Positions 43,309 through 57,600 of a DNA stretch of 64,000 bases are shown here, one piece after another. The notes beneath the pieces are model-generated. The model did no database searches, was not told where the DNA came from, and saw nothing but the letters and a program-made list of their open reading frames with translations. The position numbers and the translations under genes are program-made. Every line of letters starts with the position of its first letter. Within the stretch, counting starts at the first letter, position 1. The stretch is taken from positions 12,648,001 to 12,712,000 of the forward strand of contig NC_135126.1 in assembly GCF_050908995.1 (NCBI RefSeq). The letters run 5' to 3'. The stretch is from Andrena cerasifolii (taxonomy: Eukaryota; Arthropoda; Insecta; Hymenoptera; Andrenidae).

Positions 43309-46300
43309 AGGTCGAGAGGCCCATCAGAGTGGTGTGCTAGCGACACGTTTGACGAGAAAGAAAACGACGGAAGTGGACGAGCGAGCGCGAGACGGTTGGT
43401 CGGGTTGCTCTGTTGCTCGCTGGTCCGGGGGCAAGTAGAATAGGAGCGTGAGCTACAGACAAACCGGACAGGATTAATGACCATCCATATTATCACTGGG
43501 TGGAAGGGTACGTGCGCGATGCGGGCAAGTTTCGAGGCTGGCTCGACTGCGGCGTCGCCCTGGGACGATGCTGTGCAAGATTTTTAATTAATCGATCGAG
43601 ACGCCAGCGTCGGGCTGCCGTCGTTTGCGGTGCGGCTGGTTCATTAGAGACTCTTAATTAACTTGCGGCGCTCACGCGACTTCGCACAATGGGATATATA
43701 TGTATATACATCCCCGTGCAAGCTTACGCCATTCAATTACATGTTAATAATATACAGCGGAGCGGAGTTACACTGGCTCGCTTTCACGCCGGAAACCGGG
43801 CGAATCGAATCCGCTTGTACGTGAAATCGTGGCGCTTCCCCGCGACATAGTTCCCCGCGACGAATCTTTCTTCGCCGACAATGGGCGGCAGTGTATAATT
43901 GACCAGGACCGGCTCGCGTTTCGTAACAATTAATTAATAACGAACCGCCTAGCGTGGGCTACAGGGGGGACGGGACTTGGCCTGGATATCGCGAGTGTGC
44001 CCGCGAATATAATAGGCGGTAATCGAGCACGAGCGAAATCTAATCGGTCCCGCGCTGAAAGCGCGATCGTTTAAATCGCGTTTACAGATATAAATAGCGG
44101 CCGGCACACACGACCGCGTCGGGCCACGATTTTAGGAACGCTCGTTCCTCGGCAAAAATTCAATTACGAGGAACGCTGCGCCGTTAAAGGATAAAATCGG
44201 GCCGACGGGGCACTTGAAAATGAATTCGCGTTCAATTAAAGCGCCACGAACAATTTGCCAATGCGATAGCTCTCGTTATTTACCGAACGATAATTAACGA
44301 TCGCGTCGTTAATCCTGTCTATTTGATTGCGTCCGTTCCAAGTACGCGTGCACGCGTGTGCGCACGCAAATTTATCAAAATGTCGGTGAACATTCGCATC
44401 CAATAAACGGATTCTCTAACGATCGAGGGGCCGACAGTCCCACACCCCTATCCGCATTCCCGATATACGAGGTCTCGGGAACTTATTCGACGTCCCTCGC
44501 TGCGATTTCTTTTAGCCTCTACATTTTCAAGTAATAGGCGCTCTATTACCCTGTTCCTTTGGCGTAGGTAGCGCAGAGTGGCCAGAAGTGGCTTTAATGC
44601 TTTTGTAATTTTGGGAAATGGTCAGAGCATGAAATCGGGGAATGTTCACTTGCGCCTGAGCTTCTGAAAGGGGATCAAGTGTGGCAGAAAACTCGGGGAA
44701 ATTAGCCCGTGAAGCAGCATGGGATATTAGTGTATCCTGTAATCATGTAATTCACATTTAATTAGAGCGCAATTACCGGAGATTACTTATCTCTTGACCA
44801 GTTAAATGGGGATTACTGCGACCACCTTTGAGAAATACGACGCAGGTTGCGCGTGAAGCGCAAGAACGATGCCAAGACCAGTGGAATCTGGCAACATATG
44901 CTCAGACAGGCTCGCCGCGAACGCGACTCGTATATATTAGAGGACGACATCGGTGTTTTCCGGCGGGCTGGTTAACCGCACTCGTTAAACGCCCCATAAC
45001 GCGCCGGCTCCATAACACGCGCGACGTGCTGTTTGTCCAATTGCAACGTGCACTGGCTTTTGATCCTCCTGTTTCATCTTTTCCAGCGGCCGAGATAAAT
45101 ATTCGGCCGCGCTGTTTCTCTGGCAACGCGGAGTGCGACCGTTTCGAATATTGAGTTTCAGGATGGAGAAGAATTGATCCACAGCTTGGATTTCTCGCTC
45201 GGTTAAAGCAGCGAGTCGGGGAAAACGGACACCTAGGTTCGGATTAAGGAAGTTTCGTGAAAGAAAAGTCGGACCGAACTACAAACTAGAAACTCTTCCT
45301 TTGCGTAAGCCGAGTATTAGACGAATCAATAGACGGTTTACGATGCGAGGAAGAAAACGAGCGACAGAGGAGAGCGAGTAATGGCCCCGCGAGAGATCGA
45401 TACGGTGAATCGGTTTCTGGCGACTGAGTGGTTCGAAAGACTAGCTCAACAGCTCATAAAAGGGCGCCCGCGGAAAATATATATCGACATTGAAAAGTTT
45501 GTCGAACAAGCCCGGCGACATGTTGCCAGGATAGCACCATAACTTAACGCCACCGTCGATATGGGAGACGACCTGCCGCCTTCCCTTCCCTCGCTCACCC
45601 ACCCGGGCCACCTCGTTCTCCCAATTCCGTTCGCATTTCTGCTCCGTCCCTTCGTAAGGTGCAGCTACGGCAGCGCGAACTTGAGGCAGAACCCTCATAC
45701 AGTACTTTTGCGCGGGCTGCGAGGCGATAAAAACGTGTCGAACCGATTTACAGGCCTCCCTCGAGCGGGCGCGGCCAAAGAACGTTACGAGGAACGTCTC
45801 GCTATGGGGGACGTATGGTGTCCACGTGTGCTACTCCCACGAAGTAAACCGGCACGCCGGACCACCTTGGAACTGTTGCGACGGGAAAATATGAACGTCC
45901 AGGAGGATCGAGCCGGCGGATTCCCTTTGTCACCGATAACAAGCGGAATATCGTTTACGCGTGGCGACATCCGAGGCAGCTTCTAAACCAGCTTACCCCT
46001 GATGGGAGAACCCGATCGAAGCCCGGGCATAGAATTCGACCGGCTCTAGTGGAGAGCATCCACACTGACAAAGTCCATCGAAGACGACAAGCGAAGCGAC
46101 GATCGGCTGAAACGAGTTCACCGTGGAGCATTCTAGCTCTACGTACAGCCCTGGCAGCGGCTGTAGGCTGGGGTCGGTGCAATTAAGGGTATTAATTAGC
46201 GGGTACTTCATGGCCCCCTCCTCTCGCCCCACCACTCCGCCCCCCTTGTCCCAGTCCGTCCACCCCCGTGCCCCTCTCCCGGACCAACCTCTCCCCGCGG

Positions 46301-48024
46301 TCCTCCTGGCTCTCCTGTACGTCGACCGACCCTCTTCTCTGCACCCCTCCTCGTACCGCTAAAGTGCACCGCACCGCACCACTGACAGAGCAATACGGAC
46401 AAGAGGTATATAGCTAATTACATGATTTTATAGCGGTGTCCGGGAGGGCGCTGAAAAGGGGTGAGGCGGCACAGGAACGCTCAGAGACGCTCGTGACGTC
46501 ATTGGCAAGCCGCGCAAACCCAGCTTCTCTCTCTCTCTCTCCTCCCTCTCTCTCTCTCTCTTCACTCTGACAGGGGAAATCCGATGGAGAAGAAGGGTTG
46601 TCGCAGCGCGTTTTTCCTCTTTTTCTCTCCGTCTATCCCTTTTCTCTTCACGTTGCATGATACGTGTCAGTATGGGCGCGGAGCGACTTTGTTGATCGAG
46701 ACACGCGGTGAATTCTTTCGGGCAGACGTGCGACGTCGGCGCATCGCGTAAAAACGACATCGCACCGGTGAAGCGAGCTGGCGCGGTAATTACGGCGCTA
46801 GCTGTTCATCGTTCACGGCGGCGAAGGCAATCGTTCCACGAGCGGTTTCGTCGATGAAAGGGGAATGAGCGTGACGCGGGGAGGCTGCTCGCGCTAGTCG
46901 AGAAGAGAAACGCGAGGACGGGTCGCGGAAACCCATCGTGGAACTATGTATCGAAGAAAACGAGTCGGCTCGTCAAGATGTCGTGGCCGCGATCCATCGG
47001 TATCCACCGGATGAACTCGTAAATCCGCGATCAGGCCACGGCGCATCGGGGATGGGTTAGATATTCATGTATTTAAATTTATTTATTGGCAGGATTTTTG
47101 CTCTCCCGAGGGTGTCGCCGGGAGGAGGGCCTGGACCCGGCCCCCTCGCCCCTGGCCGCCCCATCTCGCCGGCCGACTGTTAAACCTTTGCCGCCCGACA
47201 AGCCCTTCTGGGTAATTTTCCCGCTTAAAGAGATCTCGGCCAATTACGCGGCCTGTCCGACGGGCGTTGAATTTTAATTGGAAAAGAAGAAAGTAGAAAC
47301 CCTCCTTGCCGGCTCTATCGGTGCGACCACGGCCACCAGCGAACGTTGCGGCGGTGTGGGTGGCTCGAAGGCGCTTTCACGGCCCGGTTTTGTTCTTGAC
47401 AGTGATGTTCAGCCGTGTACACGGTCGACGTCCCGCGGAACTCCGCTGGAACGCGGAACAGGAATTCCGACGAATCGCGGGCCCCGTGTCCGTGGCAGGT
47501 CTTTCCTCGGTTTCCGGGGAATTCCAAATGAGAAGAGGACTTTGCAGGGCTAACCCCCGTGGCGGAAGAGCGCCTATTAAGTTTCGCGATTAATCGCAGC
47601 CTGCTGAATCTTTTACGCAAATCGCGATATTAGCTATTCAGAGTTATTAGCGGAGGACCTCCATTCATTTTTCTCGTTCGCGGCACTCCACCTCCTTGTT
47701 CTTTGGGACCGCAACGCGTTACCCTCTTCCCTTAATTGAATCACCAGAGATGCTTAACGTGGAAAATCTTTTCCACGACCCTGTTAGTTCACAGTCGCCT
47801 TTTCACATTGTTTTGTAACACAGGCGGTGTAAATTAACACCCTTTTATGCCTGGTAATGATGACGAGGAAACCGACACGTGGAGAGTTCTATCCAAAGAC
47901 CCGTATCAAAATTCTTACTAACGACCGAGTTACAAGAGCTGGATGTCAAATCTGCGATTAGTTAAGTATAATTCATGTTTATTACTAGTTTAGTGTGCAA
48001 GGAATGAAAGGATAAATATCTGCG
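43309..48024. other. noncoding DNA, nothing assigned
   Basis: CpG-rich and AATTA-rich DNA, with an alternating purine-pyrimidine stretch (ACGCGTGCACGCGTGTGCGC, about 44343-44362), a C/T tract at 46200-46360 and a CT microsatellite at 46525-46562. No gene was recognised on either strand. Confidence 0.4.
46525..46562. repeat. CT microsatellite
   Basis: An interrupted CT run of about 38 bp. Confidence 0.88.
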
Positions 48025-48601
48025 GCATTGCACAGTGGTTCGAAAGTGCCTTTTTGTGGACAAAATTCCGTATCTCCGTCAATTCTCAAACGGATTTTTG
48101 ATTTTTTTTTGCTCGTTTTGTCGGGGATTCAATTTCCTACATTATCAAATACCTGAATTGCGATCAAAACATGTTTTTTCTATCTTTTTTCTGAAAAAGT
48201 TGGATGAAAACTTTAGTAGAACAATCTTTGGGGCTAATTTGATAAAAAATTTTGCTTATCTAAGTAGTTTTTTTTACGTAAAATCTTTAATTGGTACTTG
48301 GCAATAGCGGAAACATAAAACAGGCGATTTGTTGACACGTCAGATTTTACGTAAAAAAAACTACTTAGATAAGCAAAATCTTATCAAATTAGCCCCAAAG
48401 ATTGTTCTACTAAAGTTTTCATCCAACTTTGTCAGAAAAAAGGTAGAAAAAACATGTTTTGGTCGCAATTCAGGTAATTGATATTGTAGCAAATTTAATC
48501 CCCGACAAAACGAGCAAAAAATAAATAAAAAATCGGTTGAAAATCTACGGAGATACGAAATTTTGTCCACAAAAAGCCACTTTGGAACCACTGTGCGTTG
48601 C
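48025..48601. mobile_element. near-perfect foldback transposon with ACAGTGGT termini
   Basis: The body 48032-48594 (563 bp) is flanked by GCATTGC (48025-48031) and GCGTTGC (48595-48601), a 7-bp duplication with one mismatch. The two arms are inverted copies of about 255 bp each, starting ACAGTGGTTC, around a loop of about 55 bp (roughly 48287-48343). Open frames of about 90 codons on opposite strands are mirror images from the two arms and are not genes. Its termini and duplication length match the element at 2258-3556. Confidence 0.88.
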
Positions 48602-51600
48602 AGCACAGAGCAACGCACTGACAAGTGTTTCACCAGAGTGGTATGAAATTAAGGGTGCATAAAGGAAATGGAATTCGAGTTTAAAAAGCTGATTCTGAAA
48701 CGTTTAATGCGTCCGAGAGTAATTTTAAAATGGATCCCGTCGTAGCAAGGCACGGGTGCTGCCACGTCGCGGCGGCGCAATAAACCATCTAGCTACCCCC
48801 TTACCACCCCCGTAATCAATTTCCTAAAGTATCCACATACGATTACGATCTTCCGTCAGAACTTCAGCTTGTTCCTTAGCGTGTCGACTTCCTTATCCTC
48901 GCTCAAGACGATTATTCCAATACAAACAAACCTTAATGAATTAAAATTCCATCGCTACGAAGACTCATTTTCCTCTGTGAACATGGGGATTTAAAAACCC
49001 CTTTGCGCGTTCCACTTTAAATCAATCTTGCCACGATTACACTCTCGCTCCCCCCTTTTCCTCTCCCTCGTTTCTTTCCGTACTTCGCCGTCCCATACAC
49101 CGAGCAGCGACAAATAATCGAGCGTGGACTCGCGCGTTTTCACGCCTTCCTATATTACGAAAGTTTCCTCGACACGTCCACGCGTACCGCGAATACGTGC
49201 GAAAGCGATCAGGCACCTCCAACGTGGGGTGGGCTAATAAGTATCGAGAAACACGGGCTCCGAGTAACTTTTAAGAACTCCGTCGAGAGACTGGCCATGG
49301 TAGGAGGGTTGGTTTCCAGGTTTCCTCGGGGTTACAACACCATGAGGGTTGGGGTAACCGGAGGGGCGGGCGGCAGTACTTTATGAACACGCTTCACATA
49401 AATTGTCGCGGCTCTTTAAGAAATTGGAAAAAGGCGCGAGATCCTTCGTGAAACAGCTTGCGTCGGGAGTGGCTGGAGAACTTTTTGAACTGCTGTAGGA
49501 CACCGGGCAGAAGAGGGGGAGTCGAGCGAGGAGGGATGCTCGCGTGTGTACGTGCGCGACGGAGCCCTTCGCAGGAACGTCTATCGGGCGAAAAGAGGAG
49601 GGAGGCGAGCTTGGAGCGGGAGAATAAAAGGTGACAAGGCTCTCCCATGGATTTACGTAACAGCGTAAATGTATCCGTAGCCTTCGAGGACTGAGAAAAC
49701 GCCCGATGCTTATCGGGGTGGCCGCCTCCACCCGGCCTGTGCATCCCTCGTTCAGGCAATTACGTAACGCGAAGCGACAATTCGAATTCCACGGTATCCG
49801 TGGTTGTGTTCCTGACAAATTAGCGACACATTACGGGGCCCAGGAAAAACCGCGGGATGATCCAAGTGCAACGTCTGGTTTTATGTAGGTACCTACTGTT
49901 TTATTTGGACCCGTCAATGTGAAAGCACCGTGGCCATCCGTCCGGTTTTCCGTCTGGAAAAAAACGTCACAGCCGATGCTGAACTTTTTATTAATGCCTG
50001 TCGGGAAAAGATAATTCGTACGAAAAAGAAGAGTGCGACAGGAGGGCGGGATGACGGGGCGAGAGGGCGACGCGGGGTGTCGCGGCGAAGGAAAATCGAT
50101 GTACCTGTGGGACACATTTTCCAAGCAGGTAATCTTCGTCGGCGGACGAGATATTACATTTGAATAAACGTCGCCGTCGATAACCGCGACGGATCGCAAA
50201 TACGGTATCGATTTAGACGACCCGCCGCGGTAAATATCCCGTGGGAAATGTTTGCTAATATTGATCATATTCTCGTTAATCGCACACCTGTACGGGGATT
50301 TGGGAAGCGACACTAGGGAGCCTCCGACAGCTCCCTGTCCCATGTCAATCCCCGTTTCATCGGTTCCTCAAGTGTTCCTCCGGTTTAATCGACGCGATAC
50401 GACGAGGAGCGGAGGAGAAAAATGCGCGCCGATGGTAGACGCGGGCGTGAAAAGTTGGCGCGTGTGCGAGCATCGGGAACAAAAAGTAGCCGGAGAGGGG
50501 TGGTTGGCGGGCATTTATCTCGACGGACGATGATAAAGGGAAACAGAGGTTCGCGGCGTGTTAGAGCGAATAAAACGTAGTCGCGGGCTGCGTCGAATAA
50601 TGCCTATCACGGAGGGTAAATCGGAATTTACCCCATACGCGAGCGGGCGAACGTACAAACGCGCGACCATATCTCGCCACCCCCTGTGGCCACTCGCCGC
50701 GTCCACCGGTGTTTACCGCAATTATTAAATGTAAACTCATATTTCGTAATTGCCAAATATTGGCGGTTCGATCGGTTGGTCGTGGCTCGATGCATCTCGC
50801 GAGGGGATGCTAGCGCCCGCACGTTTTCATCCCTTCTCGCATAACAATCCTTCCCGGCGGCCCTCTGAATGAATTAAACCTCGACGAATCGATAAATGGA
50901 TTTGCCGCGGTGTTTTTCCCCGGATTCGCTTCGCCTGCTCCGTCCCTTCTCGAAGATCACGAACGTTTCGTAGGGGAAGATGTTATGGAAACGCAATGGC
51001 AATTAAGCTTATCTCTTTTCAGCTCGCAATGGATTTGCCCTTAATTCAAATACGCGCAAGGATCGATCGAATGTTGCGATTCGAACCGAAAAATGGCCAG
51101 TTCGAAGAAGTTAATCGGATATGCGATTTTCGACCGGCAAATGGGGAGGGTAGGTTCGCGCCGTTGACGAGGGTTGTCAACGGCGTGGCGTCAGCTTGTG
51201 TAACTATCGGTAATTAATCAGAATCATCCTCGTATATCGTGTCCGTCGGGTGCGGTGAAGGTACCGGGGGATGGTGGTGGTAGTGGTGATGGTGGTGTTG
51301 GTCGCGAAAGGGTAGTTAACCAGTGACGTCACGCCCGTGGCGACATCTGGTCCAGCACTAACCACCGGACACTGCAGGACGTTGGACACTGGACACTAGA
51401 GCCTGGCCCTAACTCGGGATCAGGATCAAAATTACCCTCGCCATCGCGCCTAGCCTCTGCAACGGCAGCTGCTTCTAATTAATTCCGCGTTCGGCACGGT
51501 CTACGACCTGTCCTTTGCTGAAAGGAGCCAGCACGATCGCTACGTGACGGCCACTAAATTTCTTTACGCCCGGACAGATGACTGATTGTGAGCTTAAAAG

Positions 51601-54600
51601 GAGAGACGACTACAGAGTACTTTCACACTGTACCGTTGATTTTTACTCGATGCTTGCGCTCCATCCTTTTTTTTGTTCAGCCTCGCATGCGTACGCTGCG
51701 TGCCCGAATGTCGGAGCACGCAAACTTTTGGAGCAACCGGAACGTGGATAGTTTGACCACGGCCGGTGCTCTGGTGCGTAACGCCAGGCTCAAGCACGTT
51801 TCTCCATGCTCGTGGCTATCAATTGCGGCTAATCCTTTTCCAGGATCGCTGGGAAACTCTTGTCCCGCTTCCCTTTCATACCCCTTACGAGTTCGACAAT
51901 CGAGCATACGCAAAACAGCGGTCACCCGTTCCCCAGCTGGCACGCGAGCGTCCCTGTGTCGCTCCGCGATCGTATCGACGCGCAATCGGCGAGCATTCGC
52001 GCGTAATCGCGGGTTCCTGTCATTTTAAAACTCTGAAACGCAACCACCCCAAGTGGACAGTTAAAGTCCGACCGGCTCGTGGAACCGGTCATGTATATTA
52101 GATACCCAATTCCAGCGGTAATCCAGCCATAAATATCTTTGAATTATATTTTCCAGCGGGCTGGACACCATCACGAACGATTTGTTCTAAAAGGGGGATG
52201 GCGAGGTAGAGGAAAGCGGGCAACGCTAGCGAGGACGAGAGGGACAGAGAGGAGAGAGAAACGGGGCTTTATTTAGCCGTTAATCGCTCAATTAAACTGG
52301 ATCGCTCGAATTAGCTTTTAATCCCGAGCGCGGCGATAGCGTGCGCGGTATTTAAAAAAATCGAAATGAAATTTTCAGACCGAGCCCGTTTTTTTTTTCT
52401 CCTCCCCTATCCTACGTATTTCCCCATTTACTATTCGGTTAACAGTTTCGCCCTTTCCTCCCTTCCTCTGCTTCCCCCGACATTAACGTGTATTATCGTT
52501 TAGCGGATATCGGCTTGTTTTCCACGGGAAGGGCTCCTCTAAAATAATAAAGCCGGAGTTTATTTATTTAATCGCCGTTTAATTTTCATAAAACTTTATT
52601 CCGACGATGAATTCCGGTCCGCAACGGATAGCGCGGCGCCGAGTGCAGGAAAAACACTTGGGAACTTGGGAAAATAACGAAAACTTCGTAAATATTTAAA
52701 GTTCAATGATACATATTTGCCAGCCGAGTGAAAATATTCCCAGGCACTTTTAGGGAATCCAATATCGAAGCGGCCGCGTTCGCGTGGCAAACTGATTTTT
52801 CGAGGGTGCCACCGGATCGCGAATTTCATCTTCCGCCCGGTAACGCCTCTATATCGCTCGCTCCCGGCGATCTAATACCATTTACATTACGCCACGGGAT
52901 TGACGTGCACGGAAATAAATCCAGACGCGGGCCAACGCGTACACCGATGTAAATCCGTGCTTTCTGCCCGTGCCACCCAGAACAACAAATCGACCGTCGA
53001 TCGATGTAAATGAATTCCGCTCTAATTGCAATTATGTTCCGCGAGTGCACATAAACGTTGCGCGATATATGACGCGTCACTCACGGCCTGAATCCCCTGT
53101 GCGTCATTGTGAATTTATGAAATAGCGATCGGCTGTATTCGTATCAGGATACCCGCCCGGGTACGCGTCATAATTGCAATCAATAGTTGACGTTATATAT
53201 AATTGGCCAGCCGTCGAGACGACGGCTCATTACATATTTATGTTTCGCCGTCTGCCCGATCAAGACGCGGACCGAGACGAAAACGTTCAGACCGAATGCA
53301 CCTATCAGGTTACGTTGTTACGTCAGTCACAGGCTATTAACGTCAGCCTGCACTTATCGGGGACATCTGCTTTGCAGAATGTAAAACTCAGAGTGATATA
53401 AATTAATATCCCCAAAATTAGTATCAGATACGAATGCCTTTGACACTTTTCTCTAGAGGATGACATTGCTTGATTCAATCTATTTCATCCTATGTGGAGG
53501 AGTCTGATGTCATTATGTTATAATCGTTATGAGATTATAATGATCCCAGAGGGGGGGATCATTAATTTAACAAATAGCATGCCTGGTGGTCGCGTGTTTC
53601 TAACCGAATTCAAAGTGCAACAGTGGACATGCCTATAGGGTCCGCTATTGCGGCACGCCTGACCATATATTCAGCATTACTACTTGCTCGTTTATGTATT
53701 GCAGAGACTAGTGGACGCAGAGCAGCGAAACATGAATTTTTCTTTGATTCAGATAATTGTCGTGTAACCTAGATTAGAGTAGAGTCATTTCAGTAATCGA
53801 GGTGATGTTATGATCTATGTACAGCCACCTAGGGAGTATTATAAACTTTGCCGCAAATGATGTTCTAATTTAAATCAAATAAACTGCTGAATATAAAAAC
53901 GTTGTCTCACTGTTAATTGTAGTAATGTTAAATCACAATACGCCTGATTTTCGCGTCGTTTGGTGTTGCTTGAGAAGAGCGTATGAAAGCAACCGCGACA
54001 TCCGATTAGAACGACACTGTGGAATAACTACATTACGTTTACGCGGCGTGAACGGCAATCAATAATAAATTACGTTACGCGAGCCTAGCCCGAATGCCAT
54101 TCTCCAAGGGTAAATCATTAAAACAGCGGTAGCCGTGCACGCCAATCAGCAGGCATACCGTGTAAATACGTGATGGAAATACCCCACGCACCCCCGCGGG
54201 CGTAACACCGTCCCCGTACTCTTCCCTGAAATCACACCATCCTCCTAACTGATTCGCTGTTTAGCTAGACCGATTTATTTATCGGTCGGCCGTGATTAGA
54301 CTTTCGCTTTACCATGAACACGTCTCGCCTCGTCAAACATTGACAGGCTGGACTGATTTGCCAGCGATCGGTTGGCGTCGCTGGCGAAAAACAATTTGTT
54401 TAGTACGTTGCGTGCGTCGTGCTTCCCGTTCGATTTCTTTTCAAGCTAACACCAAATACATTCCACCTGTTGCTACAAAAGAAAAATATGTCCCGCCGAT
54501 CGATGGCGCCAGACGCCTCCTTACACGTGAGAAAAACATTTCGTCTTATAATCTACAAAGTACGTTGGATACACCACAAGTGGTCTTTACGTTCGATGGC

Positions 54601-57600
54601 CGCGTGAAATTTTTCACGAAGAAGAGTTTTAAACTCCAGCCGAAGAATTTCTAAGTGCGTACAATCTTTCGAGGATCTTTTTCGCCGTAGCCTCATCCAC
54701 CTTCGTTGAGGAGCAATTTAAAAAACAACGCCGCTCGAACTTCCCTTGCGAAAAGACTTGAGCGAAGATCGTAGCCGTGACAAAAAGTTCGATGAATAAT
54801 ATCGCCGTAACCAACGTTAACTCCTAGACGGTGTCCAAGAGAAGCTTGATGTCATTAGTTTCCCTTAATTACCCCTCGAGTCCAGCCGCGGTGCCCCTCT
54901 CTCAGTTGGAGATCGAGGAAAGTCGACTGGCAAGTTCCCGAAGCTCGGACGGGCGAACGGCGGTCCTCAGGCTCGTTAGGACGCTGAAGGAAAAAGCACA
55001 TCCGGGGTGGGATAGTGGTGGAACGTGGACACCCACGAAGACGTGCCCCTTTCAGGATGCCCTATCGTCACCCCGAGCTTATTCCGCCCCCCAAGTTCTG
55101 GCCACACCCGCAATCATGCGCAGTTTCCACCCATCGGCCAATGAAAGCACGGGAGCTTGCAAGCTCTGCTGTGCGGCTTTCGAGGCGAACCACTCCGGCA
55201 AACACCACGTGCCACGCGGCCGAGTTGCACGTGCGTCCGCGGAGCTGACGAGCTTTTGCGCATCGTGGCCCGCCGCGAGTCGAGCTTTCCACCGACCCAC
55301 CACCGAAACCCGAGCGTCGCGTCAAACCGTTCGGTTCATTTTTCACTTGCACAGTCGCTTATTTCTCACCCTCCCCCCCTCCTCTCCCCCACCCGTCCCT
55401 GCGCACAATTCCATCGTCAATCACGATTGTATTTATTACGCTGCTACTATTTCCACTGTAAACAAAGTTGTTTGCTTGACGAGCCAGAGGAAGACAATCG
55501 TGCCCTGTGATCCCGTGACCGTCAGCGGATCGAGTCGCAAGCGCAGTTGAGGGGGATCAGCCTCGATACTTTGAAGAAACCGCGAAGAACGTAAGTAACA
55601 GTTTCATTGCTCCTAGTCGCGCAATCTCGATTGATTTGTGGGAATCTCTTGGATGGGAGGGAATTTTGGAATTTCGCGATAACTTGTAACGTTACTTGAA
55701 TGCAGACTGTGACGTCATTACGCTCGTAGCGGGCTTGGCCGATATTCAACAGTTGGTCCTTCTTTTATCTTCGAAAACTCGACCCTCCGTGTTACCCCTG
55801 GCTCCGAGCCCTTAACAGGTCTGCTCTTACGTCACCCTCCGGTTCCTGTCGTACTGCAGGAACTATTTCTCTTCGGCAAGGGGCCGATACCAGGGTCCGC
55901 TTTAAAAGCAAACGTGGCGGGGCAGGGGATGTTGGTGTATCTGTGTGTCAACAGACCCTGATTCCTCACTCCATGTAAATAATTTAATTATCTAATTTCA
56001 TCGAAACACTCTGGCCTAAGAAAGTATTCTCAAAATGAAAAGTATTAATTCCCTCTACTTGATTTTTACATAATAGGTATTCTACCAATTAAATAAATAG
56101 ACCTAGCGAAACGAACAGAAGACAAGGCTCGAATAATTTTAAATTTCTACTCTGCTACGTCCATTGCGCGTGGAAATCAAAATGCTGAACTAAAATCGAA
56201 AAGGCAAGGGGAACTGAACGAAAATGCGAAAAGGAAAGAAAGGAACATCGACTGGAAGAGAAGAACGAAACGAAACATTTATCCGGTTATCCGTGGTGAT
56301 TCTTTTCGCGGAGGGGCCGCGTGCTTGCGGAGGAATTCGCGAGCCGTGGGCAATAGGTGTGGCCATAGGTGTAACATATTTATGTTGTGAACCGGCCGAG
56401 TGCGGGCAATAAATAGCGAGCGAGCGGGCACGCGGCTAGCGGGGGTGTAGCGGGGAGTGTGGGTACGAGAAGCGTAGGGGTAGTTCGTTGAGGTGCGGGG
56501 CTAGAACGATTACGCTTTCCAAACCCCTCGTCGTTCAACCGAGTCACTGGCACCGCCACTGGCACCACCATCGGCACCACCACCGTATCTACCCCTTTCA
56601 CCCCCACGGCAACCCTATCTCCATCTACCTTTCCCTCTTTCTTTCTCCCTATCCCGTATCTCGTTTCGTCCCGCACTGTCCCCGCATCCCTGCCTCTGGC
56701 TCACCTACACCAATCCCTCTTCTTCCCCTCCTCCATCTACCCTCTCCCGCCCCAGTGGACCCTGTATGGTGCCTGAACAACCCTATTCGTTTGTTTCCAG
56801 CCCGTATGCACGCATATGCGAAGGTATGCAATTTTCATGCTAGGAATTCGCGAGCGGACGAATGAGCGAACGATCACCGCGTACACCGCGCGTTCACGGT
56901 GCACGGTGGACGGGCGAGGAATACTTTGGGCCCTTCAGAAAATGCCTCCGCGGAGGGCTTCCGTCGCGGACAATGCAGACCTCGAGTCATTGTCCGATGT
57001 CCCGGTTTAAACGGCTCGGTGCTCCAAGGGAGCAGGCGCACTGGCGACGTTGATCGTTTAAACGACGAGAGGAGCAAACGATAGATATAGGACGCATCGA
57101 CTCGTTCAGAAACCTTCAACTATTTCGCTCAAGCACGTAGTCCGTACTGATCCGTGTATTGTAAAATATCTCGAATGCAACTGCGCGCATAGTTGCACGC
57201 GATGGCACGCATAGGCATCTTGGACTCGGCTATGCGAGACCATCTTAGGCCTCAGCACCCCTCAGCATTCCAACAATCTCGACCGATCGAAAACCGAAGG
57301 ATGCAGGAACGCCGCGCCAAGTGGCCGCGTATGTCGGCTGTCCGGCAATCCTGATGATGCATATCTCTCTGCGGCCCGTTATGTCTTGAATGTCTCAACG
57401 ATGCGATGTCTGGCGGACGAGCATCGGTTAGAGTGGCAACTCCAGAGGGATGGGGAGGAGAGAGGACGAACGACGAGAGAAGCACGAAAGCTACCCGGGG
57501 AATCGGGGGTGGCGGATGGTCGCGATGAGGTCGAGAGCTTGCGGCCGGATGCCAGTCTAACCATGTCTAGCGTACGTTTACTTGCAAGCTCGCCAGACGC

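Noticed and set aside
48035..48633. Two 90-codon frames on opposite strands with near-identical proteins
   Set aside because: They are the same sequence read from the two arms of the foldback transposon, not a gene pair.
53440..53530. Possible C/D-box snoRNA (GGATGAC ... GTCTGATGTC)
   Set aside because: The C box does not match RTGATGA, the terminal stem is weak and no guide target could be tested.
53540..53580. Short inverted repeat TGATCCC...GGGATCA
   Set aside because: Only 7-bp arms around a G run; too short to call an element.
54831..55550. 239-codon open frame on the + strand
   Set aside because: Composition-driven: overlapped by long frames in other phases and on the other strand, low-complexity Pro/Ser run near its end, no similarity recognised.
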